A program made the translations under genes and the position numbers. Below, in pieces: positions 30,408 through 39,375 of a stretch of 44,754 nt of DNA. How positions within the stretch are numbered: the first letter of the stretch is position 1; every line of letters begins with the position of its first letter. Source of the stretch: Euzebyales bacterium (GTDB lineage: Bacteria > Actinomycetota > Nitriliruptoria > Euzebyales > Egibacteraceae); assembly GCA_013695145.1 (NCBI GenBank), contig JACDBB010000007.1:1-44754 (forward strand), written 5' to 3'. The notes under the pieces were generated by a model. It saw only the letters and a list, made by a program, of their open reading frames with translations, did not search any database and had not been told where the DNA came from.

Positions 30408-31588
30408 GGGTGCTGGAGGCCAGCCGAGTCGCGGCGACGGCGATCGCCGCCAACCGCCTGCGCTCGGCGCTGACGATCCTCGGCGTGGTGATCGGTGTCA
30501 TGAGCGTCGTCCTGCTGGTCGCCGTCGGCACCGGCGCTCGCAACGAGGTCACCGCGGGCGTGGAGGATCTGGGATCCAACCTGCTGATCGTGGCGCCGGG
30601 TTCGTTCGAGTTCGGCCAGGCGCCGTCCGCCTCGCGCTTCACGCTGGAGGACGTCGAGCGCCTGGACAGGGCGCTGCGGGGGCGAGCGGCGGTCAGCGGG
30701 CAGATCGTGTCCGGTGAGACGATCCGGGCCGAGGGTGTCAGCGCCACCTCGAGCGTCCTCGGCGTCACGGCCGGTTACGACCAGGTGCTTGGCCGTGTCG
30801 TGAGCCGCGGGGAGTTCCTGAATGCCTCGGACGTCGCCACGGGGCGGCGGGTGGTCGTGCTGGGCGCCAGCGCCGCGGATGGGCTGTTCGTCGACGTGGA
30901 CCCGATCGGACGGTCGGTGGCCATCGGCGGGCTGCGCTACCGGGTCATCGGCGTCACCGAGCGCCTGGGCGCGGCCCTGGGCGTGGACCGCGATGCGCAG
31001 GTCTACATCCCCGTCACCGCCGCGCAGCGGCTCTTCGGCACCCGACGTGTAGACACGATCTTCGTGCGGCCACCGTCCGCTGACGTCCTCGACGCCGTCT
31101 CCGCCGAGATCGAGTTCGTCCTCGGGGAGCGCTTCGAGCAGGACGAGTTCAGCATCCTCACCCAGGACGAGATCCTCGGGGTCGCCGGCGACATCCTCGA
31201 CACGCTGACGCTGGTGCTGGTCGCCATCGCCGGGATCAGCCTGCTCGTCGGGGGGATCGGGGTGAGCAACATCATGCTCGTCAGCGTCAGCGAGCGGACG
31301 AGGGAGATCGGTCTGCGCAAGGCACTCGGCGCCCGCACCCGCGACATCACGCTGCAGTTCCTGGTCGAAGCCGTCGCGCTGTGCGGTGTCGGCGGCCTGC
31401 TGGGGATCGGGCTGGGCGTTGGCTTGGCCGAGGTCGCCACGCGCTTCAGCCCCCTGCCCGCCGACGTGACCTCCTGGAGCGTGGCCCTGGCGTTCGGCAC
31501 CAGCCTCACGGTCGGCGTGGTGTTCGGCGTCTTCCCCGCCCGCCGGGCCGGCAAGCTCGATCCGGTCGTGGCGCTGCGCTACGAGTGA
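30404..31588 (+). CDS. MacB-like FtsX-domain ABC permease
   Basis: A 394-residue permease. The N-terminal helix (LTILGVVIGVMSVVLLVAVG) is followed by a large extracytoplasmic MacB-PCD domain (about 40-270), then three helices (LTLVLVAIAGISLLVGGIGV and after), with the mechanotransmission motif VSVSERTREIGLRKALGART in the FtsX domain. The GTG at 30404 overlaps the stop of the ATPase gene. Such pumps export peptides, lipoproteins or antibiotics; the substrate is unknown. Confidence 0.93.
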   Translation: MRVLEASRVAATAIAANRLRSALTILGVVIGVMSVVLLVAVGTGARNEVTAGVEDLGSNLLIVAPGSFEFGQAPSASRFTLEDVERLDRALRGRAAVSGQIVSGETIRAEGVSATSSVLGVTAGYDQVLGRVVSRGEFLNASDVATGRRVVVLGASAADGLFVDVDPIGRSVAIGGLRYRVIGVTERLGAALGVDRDAQVYIPVTAAQRLFGTRRVDTIFVRPPSADVLDAVSAEIEFVLGERFEQDEFSILTQDEILGVAGDILDTLTLVLVAIAGISLLVGGIGVSNIMLVSVSERTREIGLRKALGARTRDITLQFLVEAVALCGVGGLLGIGLGVGLAEVATRFSPLPADVTSWSVALAFGTSLTVGVVFGVFPARRAGKLDPVVALRYE

Positions 31589-31680
31589 CCCCGGGCAGGG
31601 CCGGGTCGTCCGGCTGGATGACCGCAGCGGTCGCTCAGTCGCACCACCGCATGCAGTTGGAACGCGGTCGCGGCCGCCGC

Positions 31681-31733
31681 TCTCGGTATACCGAGACCGG
31701 CCGCAGCGCCCGGATATCGGGCAGCTGCCCGAT
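31681..31733. promoter_or_regulatory. Two perfect palindromes upstream of the LuxR operon
   Basis: TCTCGGTATACCGAGA (31681-31696) is a perfect 16-base palindrome. ATCGGGCAGCTGCCCGAT (31716-31733) is a perfect 18-base palindrome. They are 19 bases apart and lie about 80 to 130 bases before the first gene of the operon. Uninterrupted palindromes without a loop are typical operators of dimeric regulators rather than terminators. The regulator is unknown. Confidence 0.5.
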
Positions 31734-31810
31734 GCGCGCGCCTGCCTGAGAACCGCATCGTGGTCACATCGCCGGCTCCCATGGCCGGTAGCGACCACGA
31801 GAGGTGCGCC

Positions 31811-32035
31811 ATGCAGGCGCTGTACATGACCCCTGAGATCGTCCAGGACGCTCATCGGGAGCGCGTCCGCCGGCTGCGCGCTGGCATCGCCCGCCGGGGG
31901 CGGGCGAGCGTCCGTCCGTCGGTCGCCCCCGAAAGCGCAGCCGCCGGTCCGGTCGCCGCGGACGCAACGATCGGGGACCTGGACCTGGTGGACCGCGTTG
32001 ACGACCCGGCCGAGCTCGTCGCCGGGCGGAGGTGA
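31811..32035 (+). CDS. Small uncharacterised protein coupled to the LuxR regulator
   Basis: A 74-residue protein starting MQALYMTPEIVQDAHRER, with a basic helix (VRRLRAGIARRGRASVRP) and an acidic C-terminus (IGDLDLVDRVDDPAEL). GAGAGG precedes the ATG at 31811. Its stop overlaps the GTG of the LuxR gene by 4 bases, so the two are translated together. No family is recognised; it may be a partner or modulator of the regulator. Confidence 0.6.
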   Translation: MQALYMTPEIVQDAHRERVRRLRAGIARRGRASVRPSVAPESAAAGPVAADATIGDLDLVDRVDDPAELVAGRR

Positions 32036-35000
32036 CGGACGGGCTGACGGACGGTGACCAGCCGGCCGCCCCCTCTACGATGGCCATTCGGATGCTGAGC
32101 GGCGGCGCGCAGCGCCGTCTCGGAGAGGCCGACGATCCGGTGGTGGTGGCACGGCCCGGGCTCTGCCCGGTCATGGTGGGCCGAGGTGCCGAGCTGCGCG
32201 AGCTCGAGCGCCTGCTGGCGGGGTTGCGCGCACCCGGCGGCGCCCCGGCCGTGGCGATCGTCAGCGGTGAGGCCGGTGTGGGCAAGAGCCGGTTGCTGCG
32301 CGAGTTCTGCCTGGGCGTGGACGGGGCCACGCTGCTGCTGGCCGGCCACGCCGACGAAGGCGACTTCGGGGTCCCGTTTGCGCTGCTGCGGGAGGCCGTC
32401 GCGCCGATCGTGTCCGCGTGGACCGACGTTCCCGCCCCGCTCGCACACCGGGAGCACGGCTTGCGGCACCTTCTCGACCCGCTGCTCACGCAGCCCGGGC
32501 ACCCCGAGGACCACGACCACGCGGCCGAGGAGCTGCTTCACGCCGGGATGGACCTGCTGCGCTACCTCGTGGGCGCCGGCCCTGGCGTGCTGCTGTTCGA
32601 GGACCTGCATTGGGCCGACGCCGAGAGCATCGAGCTGTTCGGGCGGCTGGCCGAGGATGACGGGCTGCCGCTCCTGCTCGTCGGGACCTTCCGCCCAGAG
32701 GACTTCGACCGCAGGCACCCACTGGGGGAGCTGCTGGCGAACTTGGAGCGCCAGCGCAGCGTGACGCACGTGTCCCTGGCTCGCCTGTCGCGGCTGGACG
32801 TCAGCGAGATGCTCGAGGCGACCTACGGTCGGCCGGTGTCGCAGGCGGTCACCAGCGCGCTGCATCGCCGCACTCAGGGCAACCCGTTCTTCGTCGAGGA
32901 GCTCATCGCGACCGCCGGCGGCGGGACAGGTCAGCAGGGGGAGGTCGATCCTGACGGGCTGGCCGATGCACGGCTGCCGTGGAACGCCGCCGAAGCTGTC
33001 CTCAGGCGGGTCGACGAGCTGCCCCGCGACGTGCGGCGGGTGCTCGACGCCGCCTCTGTCCTGCCCGCGACGATCCCCTTCGACGTCCTCGCGGCGGTCG
33101 CCGAGCTGGGCGAGGACGACCTCATCGATGTGCTGCGACTGCTGGTCGAGCGCGGCCTGCTGCACGAGACCGAGCCTGACGCGTTCGCTTTCCGGCACGC
33201 GCTCACCCGCGAGGCGGTCGCCGGTCAGCTCCTGGGGCGCCAGCGCCGCCGCCTGCACGAGGCGGCCCTCGATGCGCTGCTGGCGACCGGCTCGGACGAT
33301 CACGCCGCGCTAGCAGTGCATGCGGCGGGCGCGGGCGACTGGGACGCGCTGGTGGTGCACTCCCGTCTGGGCGCCAAGCGCTTCATGGCCGAGGGCTCGA
33401 GCGCACAGGCCCTTCGGTTGGCCGAGCTGGGCTTAGCGGAGTCCGCCGATGACATGGGCCTGCGAGCGCTGGCGTCACGTGCGGCCTGGGCCGTGGGGCT
33501 GGCGACTGTCGCGCTGCGCCACGCCGAGCAGTGGCGCCAGCTGGCCGAGGAGCAACAAGACCCTGCCCAGCAGGCGGCGGCGCTGCGCCAGATCGCCACG
33601 GCCGCATGGGAGCAGGGGGACCGGGAGACGACAGAGCGCATGGTCGAGGCCGCCCTTGCGGTGTCCGAGCCGCTGGGCGACAGCGCCGAGCGGGCCTGGT
33701 GCCTGGCTGCCCGCTCGCAGATCCACATGCTGGTCCGTGAGAACGCCGCGGCGGTCCAGTGGGCAGACCGGGCGCTCGAGCTGGCTGACCGGCTCGGCCT
33801 GTCCGCTGTCCGGGCCTCCGCCCTGGTGAACAAGGGCACCGCCCTGTGCGACACACCTGGCCGCGAGCGCGACGGCGCGGCGCTGCTCGCCCAGGCCAGG
33901 GAGGAGGCCACCGCGGCCGGTGAGGTCGTGACGCTCATCCGGGCTCTGACCAACGCGATGTGGTACTTCGTCGAGCGCGCCGACCCCCGTGCCGCACGTC
34001 CGCTGATCGCCGAGGCCAAGCGTGTCGCGGAGCGCCACGGCCTGGACGTGGCGGGCTTGAAGGCCAGCTTCTCCGCCGCACACCTGGCCCTGATCGACGG
34101 CGACCGCGGCACTGTCCTGGCGGAGGTCGCGGCAGGTCGCCGGCATGGCCGCTCGATGGACACCACCGACCTCGAGCTGCTCGAGATCGAGCTGTTGATG
34201 GAGCACGGTGACCTGGAGGTCGCCCGGGAGCGGCTGCGGGTCGTGGCCAGCGGCCCGGACCCGCTCGACCCGGGGAGCAGGCTGTGGCTGCCGGTGCTCG
34301 ACGCGCGCGTGGCGGCGGCGGCAGGCGACGGCCCGCGCGTCCAGGCGTTGCTCGACGCCTACCGAGGCAAGGTGGACCGGGAGTCGGTTTCCATCGAGCG
34401 CAGCGGTGCGACCATCGAGGCGACTGCGATCCTGATCCTGGCTTGCATCCAGGCCGGCCTGCCGCCCGAACCGCTCGCGGCGCTGTTCGACGGGGTGGTC
34501 CCCGCCGACGATCCCCAACGCGAGACCCGCCGCGGGTGGGTCGGCCACGTCGAGGGCGCCCTGGCGGAGGCGCGAGGCGAGCACCAGTTCGCCGCGGCGG
34601 CGTACCAGCGTGCCCTGAACAGCGTCCGCCCTGCTCGAACGGCGGCGATGGTCGCCGAGACCGAGATGGGACTGGCGCGCTGCTTCGCGGAGAACGGCGA
34701 TCTCGACGCGGCACGGGTTGCTGCGGACGCTGCCGTCGCGCGGCTCGAGCGCTGGCCCGGTTGGAGGCGGGACGCAGCCGAGACGCTGCGACGTCGCCTT
34801 GGCGGAAAGGGCGGCGGGCGGGGTCAACAACGGGATCCCGACGCCCTGCTGACGCCCCGCGAGCGCGAGGTGCTCGTGCTGCTGACCGAAGGTCTCACCA
34901 ACCGGCAGGTCGCCGAGGCGCTCTACGTGTCGGTCAAGACCGCGGCGACCCACGTGTCGAACATCCTGGCCAAGGTCGGGGCCTCGACCCGGGCGGAGGC

Positions 35001-35037
35001 CGCGGCCTGGGCCGTGCGCGAGGGCATCAAGTCGTAG
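32032..35037 (+). CDS. Large LuxR-family ATPase regulator (LAL type)
   Basis: A 1001-residue transcription activator. The N-terminal AAA-type ATPase region has GRGAELRELERLL, Walker A SGEAGVGKSRLL, Walker B GVLLFEDLHWAD, then a winged-helix-like part (RRVLDAASVLPATIPFDVLA) and a long TPR-like helical array from about residue 430 to 920. The C-terminal LuxR helix-turn-helix is LTPREREVLVLLTEGLTNRQ followed by VSVKTAATHVSNILAKVGAS. LAL regulators respond to ligands or protein signals and often control carbohydrate or specialised-metabolite genes. The two palindromes upstream may be its own or another regulator's sites. Confidence 0.94.
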   Translation: MTDGLTDGDQPAAPSTMAIRMLSGGAQRRLGEADDPVVVARPGLCPVMVGRGAELRELERLLAGLRAPGGAPAVAIVSGEAGVGKSRLLREFCLGVDGATLLLAGHADEGDFGVPFALLREAVAPIVSAWTDVPAPLAHREHGLRHLLDPLLTQPGHPEDHDHAAEELLHAGMDLLRYLVGAGPGVLLFEDLHWADAESIELFGRLAEDDGLPLLLVGTFRPEDFDRRHPLGELLANLERQRSVTHVSLARLSRLDVSEMLEATYGRPVSQAVTSALHRRTQGNPFFVEELIATAGGGTGQQGEVDPDGLADARLPWNAAEAVLRRVDELPRDVRRVLDAASVLPATIPFDVLAAVAELGEDDLIDVLRLLVERGLLHETEPDAFAFRHALTREAVAGQLLGRQRRRLHEAALDALLATGSDDHAALAVHAAGAGDWDALVVHSRLGAKRFMAEGSSAQALRLAELGLAESADDMGLRALASRAAWAVGLATVALRHAEQWRQLAEEQQDPAQQAAALRQIATAAWEQGDRETTERMVEAALAVSEPLGDSAERAWCLAARSQIHMLVRENAAAVQWADRALELADRLGLSAVRASALVNKGTALCDTPGRERDGAALLAQAREEATAAGEVVTLIRALTNAMWYFVERADPRAARPLIAEAKRVAERHGLDVAGLKASFSAAHLALIDGDRGTVLAEVAAGRRHGRSMDTTDLELLEIELLMEHGDLEVARERLRVVASGPDPLDPGSRLWLPVLDARVAAAAGDGPRVQALLDAYRGKVDRESVSIERSGATIEATAILILACIQAGLPPEPLAALFDGVVPADDPQRETRRGWVGHVEGALAEARGEHQFAAAAYQRALNSVRPARTAAMVAETEMGLARCFAENGDLDAARVAADAAVARLERWPGWRRDAAETLRRRLGGKGGGRGQQRDPDALLTPREREVLVLLTEGLTNRQVAEALYVSVKTAATHVSNILAKVGASTRAEAAAWAVREGIKS

Positions 35038-35067
35038 GCGCGGCGGCGGACGGCGCGCATCGCCAGC

Positions 35068-35125
35068 GCTTCCCGATGGCCACCACCGGGATTGGGAGAA
35101 TCGCCTCCGCAGGCTCCGACGATTC
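35068..35125. repeat. Dispersed hairpin repeat, copy C
   Basis: It lies between the LuxR gene and acuC. Alignment to copy A gives GCTTC.CGAT.GCCAC.ACCGG, a variable 8 to 9 bases, then GAATCGCC.CCGCA.GCTC.G.CG.ATTC. The outer GAATCG/CGATTC pair and inner GCCT/AGGC pair form a hairpin even where bases differ from copy A. Confidence 0.6.
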
Positions 35126-35202
35126 CCATCCCACCGGGGCCTCGCATAGGCTGGGCAGCGTGCGGGCGGAGCGCAGCGAGCCGGAGGAAGGGGACCAGGT
35201 TG

Positions 35203-36372
35203 GTGAACGCGCTGATCTGGAACGACGAGGGGATCCGGTACGACTTCGGGCCGTCACACCCCCTCAAGCCGGTGCGGGTGGAGCTCACGGTCGCGCTGAT
35301 CCGCGCGTCGGGCCTCGCCGACGGCGACGATGTGCTCACGCTGCCGGGGGCGCCCTTCGGCGACGACGAGGTCCTGCGCCTGCATGCGCCCGACTACGTC
35401 GAGGCGGTCAAGCGACTGTCGGCGAACCCCGACCCCGCTGGCGACGCGCGCTTCGGCCTCGGGCTGGGTGACAACCCCGTGTTCGCCGGCATGCACGAGG
35501 CGTCGCTCGACGTGTGCGGCGCGTCCGTCGCGGCGGCGGAGGCGGTGTGGACGGGGCGGGTCAGTCACGCGTTCAACCCCGCGGGGGGCCTGCATCACGC
35601 CATGGCCGACCGCGCCTCGGGCTTCTGCATCTACGACGACCCCGCGTTCGCGATCGAGTGGCTGCTGCGCAACGGCGCCCAGCGGGTCGCCTACGTCGAC
35701 GTCGACACCCACCACGGCGACGGTGTGCAGGCCCTGTTCTACGACGATCCGCGGGTGTTGACCGTGAGTCTCCACGAGTCCGGCAACTACCTGTTCCCCG
35801 GCACTGGTTTCACCGACGAGGTGGGGAAGGGCGACGCGCGCGGCACGTCGCTGAACGTGCCGCTCGCGCCGACGACGCCCGGCGAGGTGTACCTGGAGGC
35901 CTTCGACGCGGTCGTCCCTTCCGCGCTTGACGCGTTCCGGCCCGACGTGCTCGTCACCCAGCTCGGTTGCGACACCCACGTGACCGACCCGCTGGCGCAC
36001 CTGGCACTCACCACGGACGACTACGCGGCGCTCGCCGGCCGCCTGCATCGCCTGGCGCACGCGCACGCGCAGGGCCGCTGGGTGGCTGTCGGCGGAGGCG
36101 GTTATCAGATCACCTCCGTCGTGCCGCGCGCGTGGACGATCTACTTCGCCGAGCTGGTCGGGCGCGAGCTGCCGCTGGAGGTTCCATGGGAGTGGCTGCA
36201 CCAGGTCGCCGACGCGGCCAGGGGCGCGGGAGGCGACCCGTGCCCCACGGCATTCCTCGACGGGCCGGTGACGCTCAGCCCAGAGCGGCTGGCCGCCGTC
36301 GCCTCCGAGGCGCGCGCGTCGGTGGAGTCGCTCAAGACCGCGGCGTTCGACCTGCTGGCCCGCCACACGTGA
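35203..36372 (+). CDS. acuC: AcuC-type histone deacetylase family protein
   Basis: A 389-residue zinc-dependent deacylase. Zinc and catalytic residues lie in AYVDVDTHHGDGVQALF and in the LGCDTHVTDPLAHL block, with HAFNPAGGLHHAMADRASGF before them and GGGGYQ near residue 300. AcuC proteins deacetylate acetyl-CoA synthetase or related proteins. GGAGGAAGGGG precedes the GTG at 35203 (a TTG lies just before it). TAGGCT (35147-35152) is a candidate -10 box. The gene overlaps the next one by 4 bases. Confidence 0.92.
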   Translation: MNALIWNDEGIRYDFGPSHPLKPVRVELTVALIRASGLADGDDVLTLPGAPFGDDEVLRLHAPDYVEAVKRLSANPDPAGDARFGLGLGDNPVFAGMHEASLDVCGASVAAAEAVWTGRVSHAFNPAGGLHHAMADRASGFCIYDDPAFAIEWLLRNGAQRVAYVDVDTHHGDGVQALFYDDPRVLTVSLHESGNYLFPGTGFTDEVGKGDARGTSLNVPLAPTTPGEVYLEAFDAVVPSALDAFRPDVLVTQLGCDTHVTDPLAHLALTTDDYAALAGRLHRLAHAHAQGRWVAVGGGGYQITSVVPRAWTIYFAELVGRELPLEVPWEWLHQVADAARGAGGDPCPTAFLDGPVTLSPERLAAVASEARASVESLKTAAFDLLARHT

Positions 36373-37175
36373 GCCGTTCCGGCTCCGCCCAGCGGCCCCA
36401 GCCCGACGACGGACTCGCTGATCACCTGGCCGTCACCGGCCTGGCCGGCTGGGTGGCGACCAGCCCCGCCAGCACGCTGACCAACTGCTCAAAGCTCGTC
36501 GAGGGCGACCCCCGCTACACGTTCGGACTCTCCGACTGGCGGGACACCAGCCTGCGCGAGGCTGTCGACGCGGTGCGAGCGCTGTGCGGCGGCGACCCCG
36601 GCGGCGCGGCCGAACAGCACGGCCGCGGATGGATCGACCCGAAAGCCACCTTGGCCGGGGCGTCGAGACACCGTGACGTCCTGGCATCGTTGACCGCGGC
36701 CGGCGGTGGGCGTGTCCTGATCGCGACGGGCCACCCTACCGGGCTGCTCGGGCACTACCTGGCGCTGGCCCGGTCACTCCAAGCGCACGGTTGCCTGCTG
36801 GTCACCCCGCTCGACGACGTTGTGCTCGACACCGCGCCCGACGGTCGGCCCCGCTCGCTGCGCTTCATCGACGGTGTCGGCGCCGTCTCCGACGGCGGCT
36901 CGCTGCGGCACACGCATCGCAGCACCTTCATGGAGGCGGCCCTGGACGCGCTCGGCGGCGCCCGCGCGGTCGACCTGGTCATCGGTGACCACGGCATGGC
37001 GGGGGCGGCCATCGAGCGCGGCATCCGGACCCTGTCCATCGCCGACGTCAACGACCCGGCGCTGCCGCTCGCCCAGGTCCGCGGCCGGACCGACGGTGTG
37101 CTGGTGATGGACGATAACATCGCCCCCCGCGCGTACGTGCCGCTCACGAACCTTCTGCTCGACTGGGACCGGTAG
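36369..37175 (+). CDS. Actinobacterial phosphatase-family protein
   Basis: A 268-residue protein of an actinobacteria-specific family annotated as phosphatase. Blocks are TNCSKLVEGDPRYTFGLSDW, GGGRVLIATGHPTGLLGHYL, RHTHRSTFMEAALDAL, and DLVIGDHGMAGAAIERGIRT followed by a C-terminal VMDDNIAPRAY. The conserved His and Asp residues suggest a metal-dependent phosphoester hydrolase. The substrate is unknown. The GTG start overlaps the acuC stop (GTGA), and the pairing implies a shared role. The family name is recalled, not searched. Confidence 0.75.
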   Translation: MSRSGSAQRPQPDDGLADHLAVTGLAGWVATSPASTLTNCSKLVEGDPRYTFGLSDWRDTSLREAVDAVRALCGGDPGGAAEQHGRGWIDPKATLAGASRHRDVLASLTAAGGGRVLIATGHPTGLLGHYLALARSLQAHGCLLVTPLDDVVLDTAPDGRPRSLRFIDGVGAVSDGGSLRHTHRSTFMEAALDALGGARAVDLVIGDHGMAGAAIERGIRTLSIADVNDPALPLAQVRGRTDGVLVMDDNIAPRAYVPLTNLLLDWDR

Positions 37176-37222
37176 TGCGAGCGCGGCTACCGACCGGCCG
37201 AGCCACAGCCAGGGGGAGACGC

Positions 37223-38806
37223 GTGCAACGGATCGTCGTGCTCGCGCTCGCCGGCGTGGTGGTCGTGGCCGTTGCCGCCGCTCCGGTCGCGGCACAGCCC
37301 GACGGGGGCGGCAGCCTCTCCGGAACGGTTTCCGGCCGCGACGGCGCCGCCCTTCCAGGCGCGCTCGTCACCGTGGTCCTCGACGAAGGCGACCCGGCCT
37401 GCCCCGACGACACGGACTGCCCCGAGACGGTCACGACGACCACTGCCGAGGACGGCACCTGGACGGTCGGCGACCTCCCCGAGGGCGCGGTCTTCGTCCA
37501 CGCGGCGGACGCCGACGGTGCGGCGGCGGACGCGTGGTGGCCCGATGACGGCGTCCCGACCGAGCCGGTGCCGGTCGCAGCTGACCAGGAGACGACAGGG
37601 ATCGACTTCGAGCTGCCCGCGGCCGCGACGGTCACCGGGCAGGCCGTCGATGCGGCAGGACGGCCGGTGTCCGACGCACAGGTGACGGTGCGCCGCACGT
37701 TCTTCTCCGCCATGGAGACCGCCACGGCCGCAGACGGGCGCTTCACGCTGTCCGGGCTGCGGGGCGCCACCCACACGGTGACCGTCGCCGCGCCCTCGGA
37801 CGACCTGCTCGACGGCGAGTTCGAAGTGATCCTCGAGGAGGGGGGGACCGCCGACGTCCGCGTGGTCCTCGACCCGGCCACCGTCGCCGTCACACGGGTG
37901 TCCGGAGCGAATCGCCTCGCCACCGCCGTCGCGGCGGCGCAGCACGGCTGGCCCGACGGGTCGGCGACGGTCGTCATCGCCGCAGCGGGCGCCTTCCCGG
38001 ATGCGCTCGCGGCAGCGCCTCTGGCCACCGCGGTCGGCGGTCCGCTGCTGCTCGTAGGGCCACGCACGGCGGCGGAGGTGCTGGCCGAGGTCGACCGGCT
38101 CGGCGCGACGGAGGCCGTGATCGTCGGCGCGGTCGGGGCAGTCCCGCTGATCGTGGGCAGCGAGCTCGACCGCGCCGGGGTCGCGGTGCGGCGCATCGCC
38201 GGCGACTCGCGCGCTGACACCGCGGCGCTGATCGCTCGTGAGGTCGGCGCGCCCGCCGGCGAGGCCATCGTGACCAGCGGTGACGTGTTCGCCGACGCGC
38301 TCTCGATCGCCCCCCTGGCGGCAGCGGAGGGCGTGCCGATCCTCTTGACCGCCCGCGACCAGCTCGCGCCCGACACCGCCGAGGCGCTGCGCGACCTCGG
38401 CGTCGAGCGCACCCTGGTGATCGGCGGGACCGGTGCGGTCACCGACCAGGTCGCCGCTGGGTTGCCTTCCCCCACGCGTGTGGCGGGGCGGAACCGCTTC
38501 GAGACCTCGGTCGCGGTCGCCGACCTCGCCCTTGACCGGGACCTGGAGCCGCGCACCGTCCACCTGGCCACGGGGTTCGACTATCCCGACGCGCTGGCGG
38601 CAGGACCGGTCGCGGCCCGCGCCAGGGGCGCGCTGCTCCTCGTCGACGGCAGCGACCCCGCCAACGCCGGAGTGGTCTACGACTGGCTGGCCGCCCGCCG
38701 TGACGACATCTCCGGCGGCGTCGCCTTCGGCGGCACCGCCGCGATCAGCGCCGCGACGCTGGAGCGCTTCGCCGACGCCATCGGCGCAGGGCAGGGGCCG
38801 GGCTGA
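37223..38806 (+). CDS. Secreted cell-wall-binding-repeat protein with carboxypeptidase regulatory-like domains
   Basis: A 527-residue exported protein. The GTG at 37223 is chosen over 37175 because GGGGGAG precedes it and the signal peptide MQRIVVLALAGVVVVAVA with an AQP cleavage region follows at once. Residues about 30-105 and 110-190 are two CarboxypepD_reg-like beta domains (GSLSGTVSGRDGAALPGALV, ATVTGQAVDAAGRPVSDAQV). The rest is about three PF04122-type repeats (VSGANRLATAVAAAQHGWPD, FPDALAAAPLATAVGGPLLL, VAGRNRFETSVAVADLAL). It should be held on the cell surface. It precedes the MauE-like gene with a one-base overlap. Confidence 0.93.
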   Translation: MQRIVVLALAGVVVVAVAAAPVAAQPDGGGSLSGTVSGRDGAALPGALVTVVLDEGDPACPDDTDCPETVTTTTAEDGTWTVGDLPEGAVFVHAADADGAAADAWWPDDGVPTEPVPVAADQETTGIDFELPAAATVTGQAVDAAGRPVSDAQVTVRRTFFSAMETATAADGRFTLSGLRGATHTVTVAAPSDDLLDGEFEVILEEGGTADVRVVLDPATVAVTRVSGANRLATAVAAAQHGWPDGSATVVIAAAGAFPDALAAAPLATAVGGPLLLVGPRTAAEVLAEVDRLGATEAVIVGAVGAVPLIVGSELDRAGVAVRRIAGDSRADTAALIAREVGAPAGEAIVTSGDVFADALSIAPLAAAEGVPILLTARDQLAPDTAEALRDLGVERTLVIGGTGAVTDQVAAGLPSPTRVAGRNRFETSVAVADLALDRDLEPRTVHLATGFDYPDALAAGPVAARARGALLLVDGSDPANAGVVYDWLAARRDDISGGVAFGGTAAISAATLERFADAIGAGQGPG

Positions 38807-39375
38807 TGGCGATGGTGGCTGCGTGGCTGCTCGCGGCGGTGTTCGGCACCGCCGGCATCGCCAAGCTCCTCGCTCCCGAAGCCACCGCGGCGTCCTTCCG
38901 CGCGCTGGGCGTGCCCGGTGCCGGGCCCGCCGCGCGGGGGCTGCCGCTGGTCGAGGTCGCGATCGCGGGGCTGCTGGTCGTCAGTCCACGCGCTGGCGGT
39001 GTCGCCGCCCTGGTCGTTCTGGCCGGGTTCACCGGGTTCCTCGCCGCCCGCCTCGCAGCTGGCGTGCGCGCAGACTGCGGCTGCCTCGGCGCCGCCAAGC
39101 CACTGTCAAGGGCGACGTTGCTCAGGAACGGTCTCCTCGCCGGCCTGGCGTCCGCGGTGATCGTCACGCCGGCAGGGGGCCCGGGCGTGGCCGATGTCGT
39201 CCTCGTCGGCACGACGGTCGCGCTCGGTGCGGTGCTGCTCGCGCTGGCCGACCTCAAGGTGAGCGTCGGCCGCGTGTGGGACACCGACACGCCAGGTCGT
39301 CAACCGCCGGACGCGGACCGGCACTCCGCCGTGCCGCGGGGCCGGTACGCGCAAGCGGGAGAGGAGCGGCGGTGA
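38806..39375 (+). CDS. MauE/DoxX-like membrane redox protein
   Basis: A 189-residue protein with four to five membrane helices (AWLLAAVFGTAGIAKLL, VEVAIAGLLVV, GVAALVVLAGFTGFLAARL, and later ones) and the MauE-type cysteine motif ADCGCLGA after helix 3. In methylamine utilisation operons MauE works with MauD to form the six disulfides of MauA. It starts within the stop of the cell-wall-binding-repeat gene and overlaps the thioredoxin-like gene by 4 bases. The C-terminal 50 residues are a polar cytoplasmic tail. Confidence 0.85.
   Translation: MAMVAAWLLAAVFGTAGIAKLLAPEATAASFRALGVPGAGPAARGLPLVEVAIAGLLVVSPRAGGVAALVVLAGFTGFLAARLAAGVRADCGCLGAAKPLSRATLLRNGLLAGLASAVIVTPAGGPGVADVVLVGTTVALGAVLLALADLKVSVGRVWDTDTPGRQPPDADRHSAVPRGRYAQAGEERR

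Noticed and set aside
30056-31855. A 599-codon minus-strand open frame opposite the MacB-like genes
   Set aside because: Antisense shadow of the ATPase and permease; composition is Asp/Arg/His-rich without motifs.
31852-33303. Minus-strand open frame of 483 codons opposite the LuxR gene
   Set aside because: Same shadow effect; the plus strand has Walker motifs and a LuxR helix-turn-helix.
37175-37222. GTG at 37175 as start of the cell-wall-binding-repeat protein
   Set aside because: It would place 16 Arg-rich residues before a perfect signal peptide; the GTG at 37223 has a strong ribosome-binding site.
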